Program-made: the position numbers and the translations under genes | In this document: positions 62,248 to 64,000 of the stretch, one piece after another | How the letters are laid out: the number at the start of each line of letters is the position of its first letter | How positions within the stretch are numbered: the stretch's first letter is position 1 | Assembly: GCA_016124235.1 (NCBI GenBank) | Contig: WGOC01000003.1 | Location: 62,001 to 126,000 of the forward strand | Origin: a bacterium | Lineage (GTDB): Bacteria > Verrucomicrobiota > Verrucomicrobiia > Limisphaerales > RI-55 | Length of the DNA stretch: 64,000 bases | Reading direction: 5' to 3' | Notes under the pieces: generated by a model | Database searches by the model: none | What the model saw: only the letters and a program-made list of their open reading frames with translations | What the model was told of the DNA's origin: nothing

Positions 62248-62892
62248 TCAAGTAGTTGCTTCAGGCTCGGTTGCATCGTTTCGAGGACGTCGAATTGTCG
62301 TATTGCCTTCAGCGTCTTGAGTGACTTGCCAGCCTTCTTCTGCCATTTGGGCGATTGGATCAAACATCCCGGTTCTCAGTGTATGAAGTGCCGACTTTGC
62401 ATTGTAGCTGACGTAATAATTGCTGTCTTTGGTCGCTTGTTCCAAAGCGATGTGAGAATCAGGATGGTCTATGTGCCCGAGCGCCACGGCTGCGTGTATG
62501 CGCGGCAGGTCAAGCGTCTTATCGGTTCGCCAAGAAAACAACCAGTTGAGTAGTCTTTTCCTTTTCAAGGTTTTGATGATTACTTTTACGGCGTGCTCGT
62601 CGCCGCAGATACTCCAGAGGGCTTCCGCTAACGCTACCCTAAACGAACCGGTGGCTTTGGTAAGTTGCTTGCGAATTGCAAATTCGGCTTTCTGAGATTT
62701 CAGATGTCCGAGTGCCATTGGGACCCAAGAATGGGCAGGTTCATCGTTTAATCGCCGAAGTAGTTCACACTCTGTGCGCGTCCGCTCTTCCAAATTCATG
62801 GAGTCCAATAAGTGAGTGTTCGGGCCTCCGTCCCGCCAGTTTTCCCAACTGTCAAAGTGATCCCAAAACCGCTGTTCTATGGATGAACTCAT
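62248..62892 (-). CDS. HEAT-repeat protein
   Basis: This 214-residue soluble-looking protein is built of HEAT-type repeats. Examples are SFRVALAEALWSICGDEHAV and RIHAAVALGHIDHPDSHIAL, followed by VSYNAKSALHTLRTG. No signal peptide or membrane helix is seen. The end (GWQVTQDAEGNTTIRRPRND) is polar. It lies 70 bp upstream of the PVC dehydrogenase gene on the same strand. Sequence reading shows only the HEAT pattern; partner and role are unknown. Confidence 0.72.
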   Translation of the reverse strand: MSSSIEQRFWDHFDSWENWRDGGPNTHLLDSMNLEERTRTECELLRRLNDEPAHSWVPMALGHLKSQKAEFAIRKQLTKATGSFRVALAEALWSICGDEHAVKVIIKTLKRKRLLNWLFSWRTDKTLDLPRIHAAVALGHIDHPDSHIALEQATKDSNYYVSYNAKSALHTLRTGMFDPIAQMAEEGWQVTQDAEGNTTIRRPRNDATEPEATT

Positions 62893-62949
62893 ATTGGTTG
62901 GCTGTTGGTCAAATCACACTGTGTCTCGGTGGCGGTCACCGCGTTTCGA

Positions 62950-62976
62950 AAGACACGTGGGACGCCTGTCCTACCT
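62950..62976. repeat. Decayed copy of the GACAGGC palindromic repeat
   Basis: The sequence agacacgtgggacgcctgtc followed by ctacc, read on the minus strand (taggacaggcgtc...), matches the left unit of 12938-13047 over most of its length. It overlaps the stop codon region of the ThuA-domain gene. Confidence 0.55.
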
Positions 62977-64000
62977 AGGTTGCAAACGGTCGTCGGGCGG
63001 GATGGGTTGGTTGAGTGCCCAGAGGATTCCGTTTAATAACAGGCGGCGGAAGGCGGGTTCCTTGAAATCATCCGGATGGCCCAATGATGTGTAAAAAACT
63101 TTAGCGTGTTTTGGCCCATAGGTGTGCGTCCACGCGATCGGTTCGGACGGTTGATCGGGGATGGTGCCGATCAGAAGCGATCGTGCTGAATCCTGAAGCG
63201 GATTGTTCATGTAGAGCGAGCCATGACCGATCAACTTGGAGAGTTCGACGTCGGTCAAAATTGGGCTGACATAACCATCGCCGGGAAGGCTCACCGCGGT
63301 CTTTGTTCCGTTCGCGCGGTGATTGTGATAATTGCCGCCGAGCACTTCCGCGTCGAACTCCTGCCAGCTCTCGCCATTCTTCGCGTCGTCGCCTTTCGGA
63401 TAAAACGCGTGGCTCGCGGTGCGGATGCCAACGACGGGTTTGCCCTTGTTCAAGTAGTCGTGAATCGCGTCCAGATTCTCATTCGACAACGCGCGACGGC
63501 GCACACTGATCACGAGCAGGTCGGCATCTTTCAACGCGTCGGCCAATCCGGGAAAATCATTTTTGTCATTTGGGTTTTGTTGAACGACCTGGGTTTCCAA
63601 TCCGCGCCAATGAACGTATTTCTTCGCGAACTCGGGCAGCGTTTCCCACGTATGATATTCGTCCTCACCAATCATGAAAACCACCTTCGCCGGATGATCC
63701 GCGCGGAACTTGAACGGCTCGCCGCCGAGAAACGCCACGCTGGTAATCGATGAGCACCAGTATTTTTCAATGTGCTCGATGAGCAGGCCGGTACCGCGGA
63801 AATGATTCACATAGGGCGCGGCGAGGGAATTGTACATCGAGTCGGTCATGTCGCGCATGAGGACGACGTTCTGGCCCTGGTTGCGCATCTGCCGGATGGA
63901 AAAAGGTCGTCCCAGCACACACATATTCGCGTGCACCCCCATTACGATGACGTTGGTGATGCCTCGCTGCCGCATCAGGTAATATGCTTCAACAGAATCG
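62971..64000 (-). CDS. Isochorismatase-like and ThuA-like fusion protein (5' end outside window)
   Basis: The frame is open to the window edge, so the N-terminus is missing. The visible first part is the end of a cysteine-hydrolase (isochorismatase-like) domain, GITNVIVMGVHANMCVLGRP, with the candidate catalytic Cys in ANMCVLGR, followed by VVLMRDMTDSMYN. The remaining 270 residues are a ThuA-like (trehalose-utilisation) domain: KVVFMIGEDEYHTWETLPEF, then DADLLVISVRRRALS, GKPVVGIRTASHAFY, and AWTHTYGPKHAKVFYTSLGH near the end. ThuA-like domains adopt a class I glutamine-amidotransferase-like fold. The substrate is unknown. Confidence 0.85.
   Translation of the reverse strand, partial: DSVEAYYLMRQRGITNVIVMGVHANMCVLGRPFSIRQMRNQGQNVVLMRDMTDSMYNSLAAPYVNHFRGTGLLIEHIEKYWCSSITSVAFLGGEPFKFRADHPAKVVFMIGEDEYHTWETLPEFAKKYVHWRGLETQVVQQNPNDKNDFPGLADALKDADLLVISVRRRALSNENLDAIHDYLNKGKPVVGIRTASHAFYPKGDDAKNGESWQEFDAEVLGGNYHNHRANGTKTAVSLPGDGYVSPILTDVELSKLIGHGSLYMNNPLQDSARSLLIGTIPDQPSEPIAWTHTYGPKHAKVFYTSLGHPDDFKEPAFRRLLLNGILWALNQPIPPDDRLQPR

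Overview
The window reads as a piece of chromosome from a member of the Verrucomicrobiota, probably of the Limisphaerales/Pedosphaera kind; that placement is an inference from gene content. The evidence is a giant PVC-type membrane-bound dehydrogenase with a C-terminal CxxCH heme motif, a PEP-CTERM protein, a DUF6799-like repeat protein, HEAT-repeat proteins next to the dehydrogenase, a 33-residue AURKAIP1/COX24-type basic protein, an isochorismatase-ThuA fusion, a glnB-dnaA neighbourhood, and several families of short palindromic intergenic repeats. I saw no rRNA, tRNA, CRISPR array, phage genes or transposase genes.

Layout. 0-4.1 kb (minus strand): purN, hisG, a tiny basic ribosomal-type protein, a TPR lipoprotein and a DUF2203 protein. 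4.3-6.7 kb (plus): glnB, a 0.68-kb gene-free stretch with DnaA-box-like sites, and dnaA. 6.8-11.1 kb: a Sel1 protein, a DUF6799-like protein, an ABC-2 permease and a PEP-CTERM protein. 11.1-17.0 kb (minus): POT peptide transporter, diheme cytochrome c lipoprotein, and a sugar ABC importer (binding protein plus two permeases, no ATPase). 17.2-20.0 kb: beta-carbonic anhydrase, zinc-ribbon protein, FMN reductase, Gfo/Idh/MocA oxidoreductase. 20.0-27.0 kb: lipoate ligase divergent from the pyruvate dehydrogenase genes aceE-aceF-lpdA, with a four-helix-bundle gene inserted between aceF and lpdA. 27.1-36.98 kb (plus): patatin lipoprotein, metallo-beta-lactamase-fold hydrolase, trpA, a patch of small membrane and zinc proteins, thiG, a heptose-7-phosphate kinase, an MFS transporter, panB and moaC.

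37.2-52.7 kb is the most unusual part. A two-component pair (beta-propeller sensor kinase and NarL-type regulator) is followed by two tandem copies of a two-gene module. Each copy has a 356-residue secreted Calx-beta-like protein and a secreted protein of about 1,515-1,530 residues, which combines FG-GAP-like propeller repeats, an inserted LamG-like domain, a long helical region and a conserved C-terminal beta region. The first 187 codons of the two small genes are nearly identical, but the rest of each module is strongly diverged. A 21-bp block is shared at almost the same distance upstream of both copies. I recognise no characterised system with this architecture.

52.9-64.0 kb: phosphoglucomutase/phosphomannomutase, a secreted protein of unknown function, an ECF sigma/anti-sigma pair, a secreted glycoside-hydrolase-like protein, two HEAT-repeat proteins, the giant PVC cytochrome/dehydrogenase, and an isochorismatase-ThuA protein cut by the window edge. 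Short palindromic repeats lie in several gaps, and two of them run into the signal-peptide codons of exported proteins.
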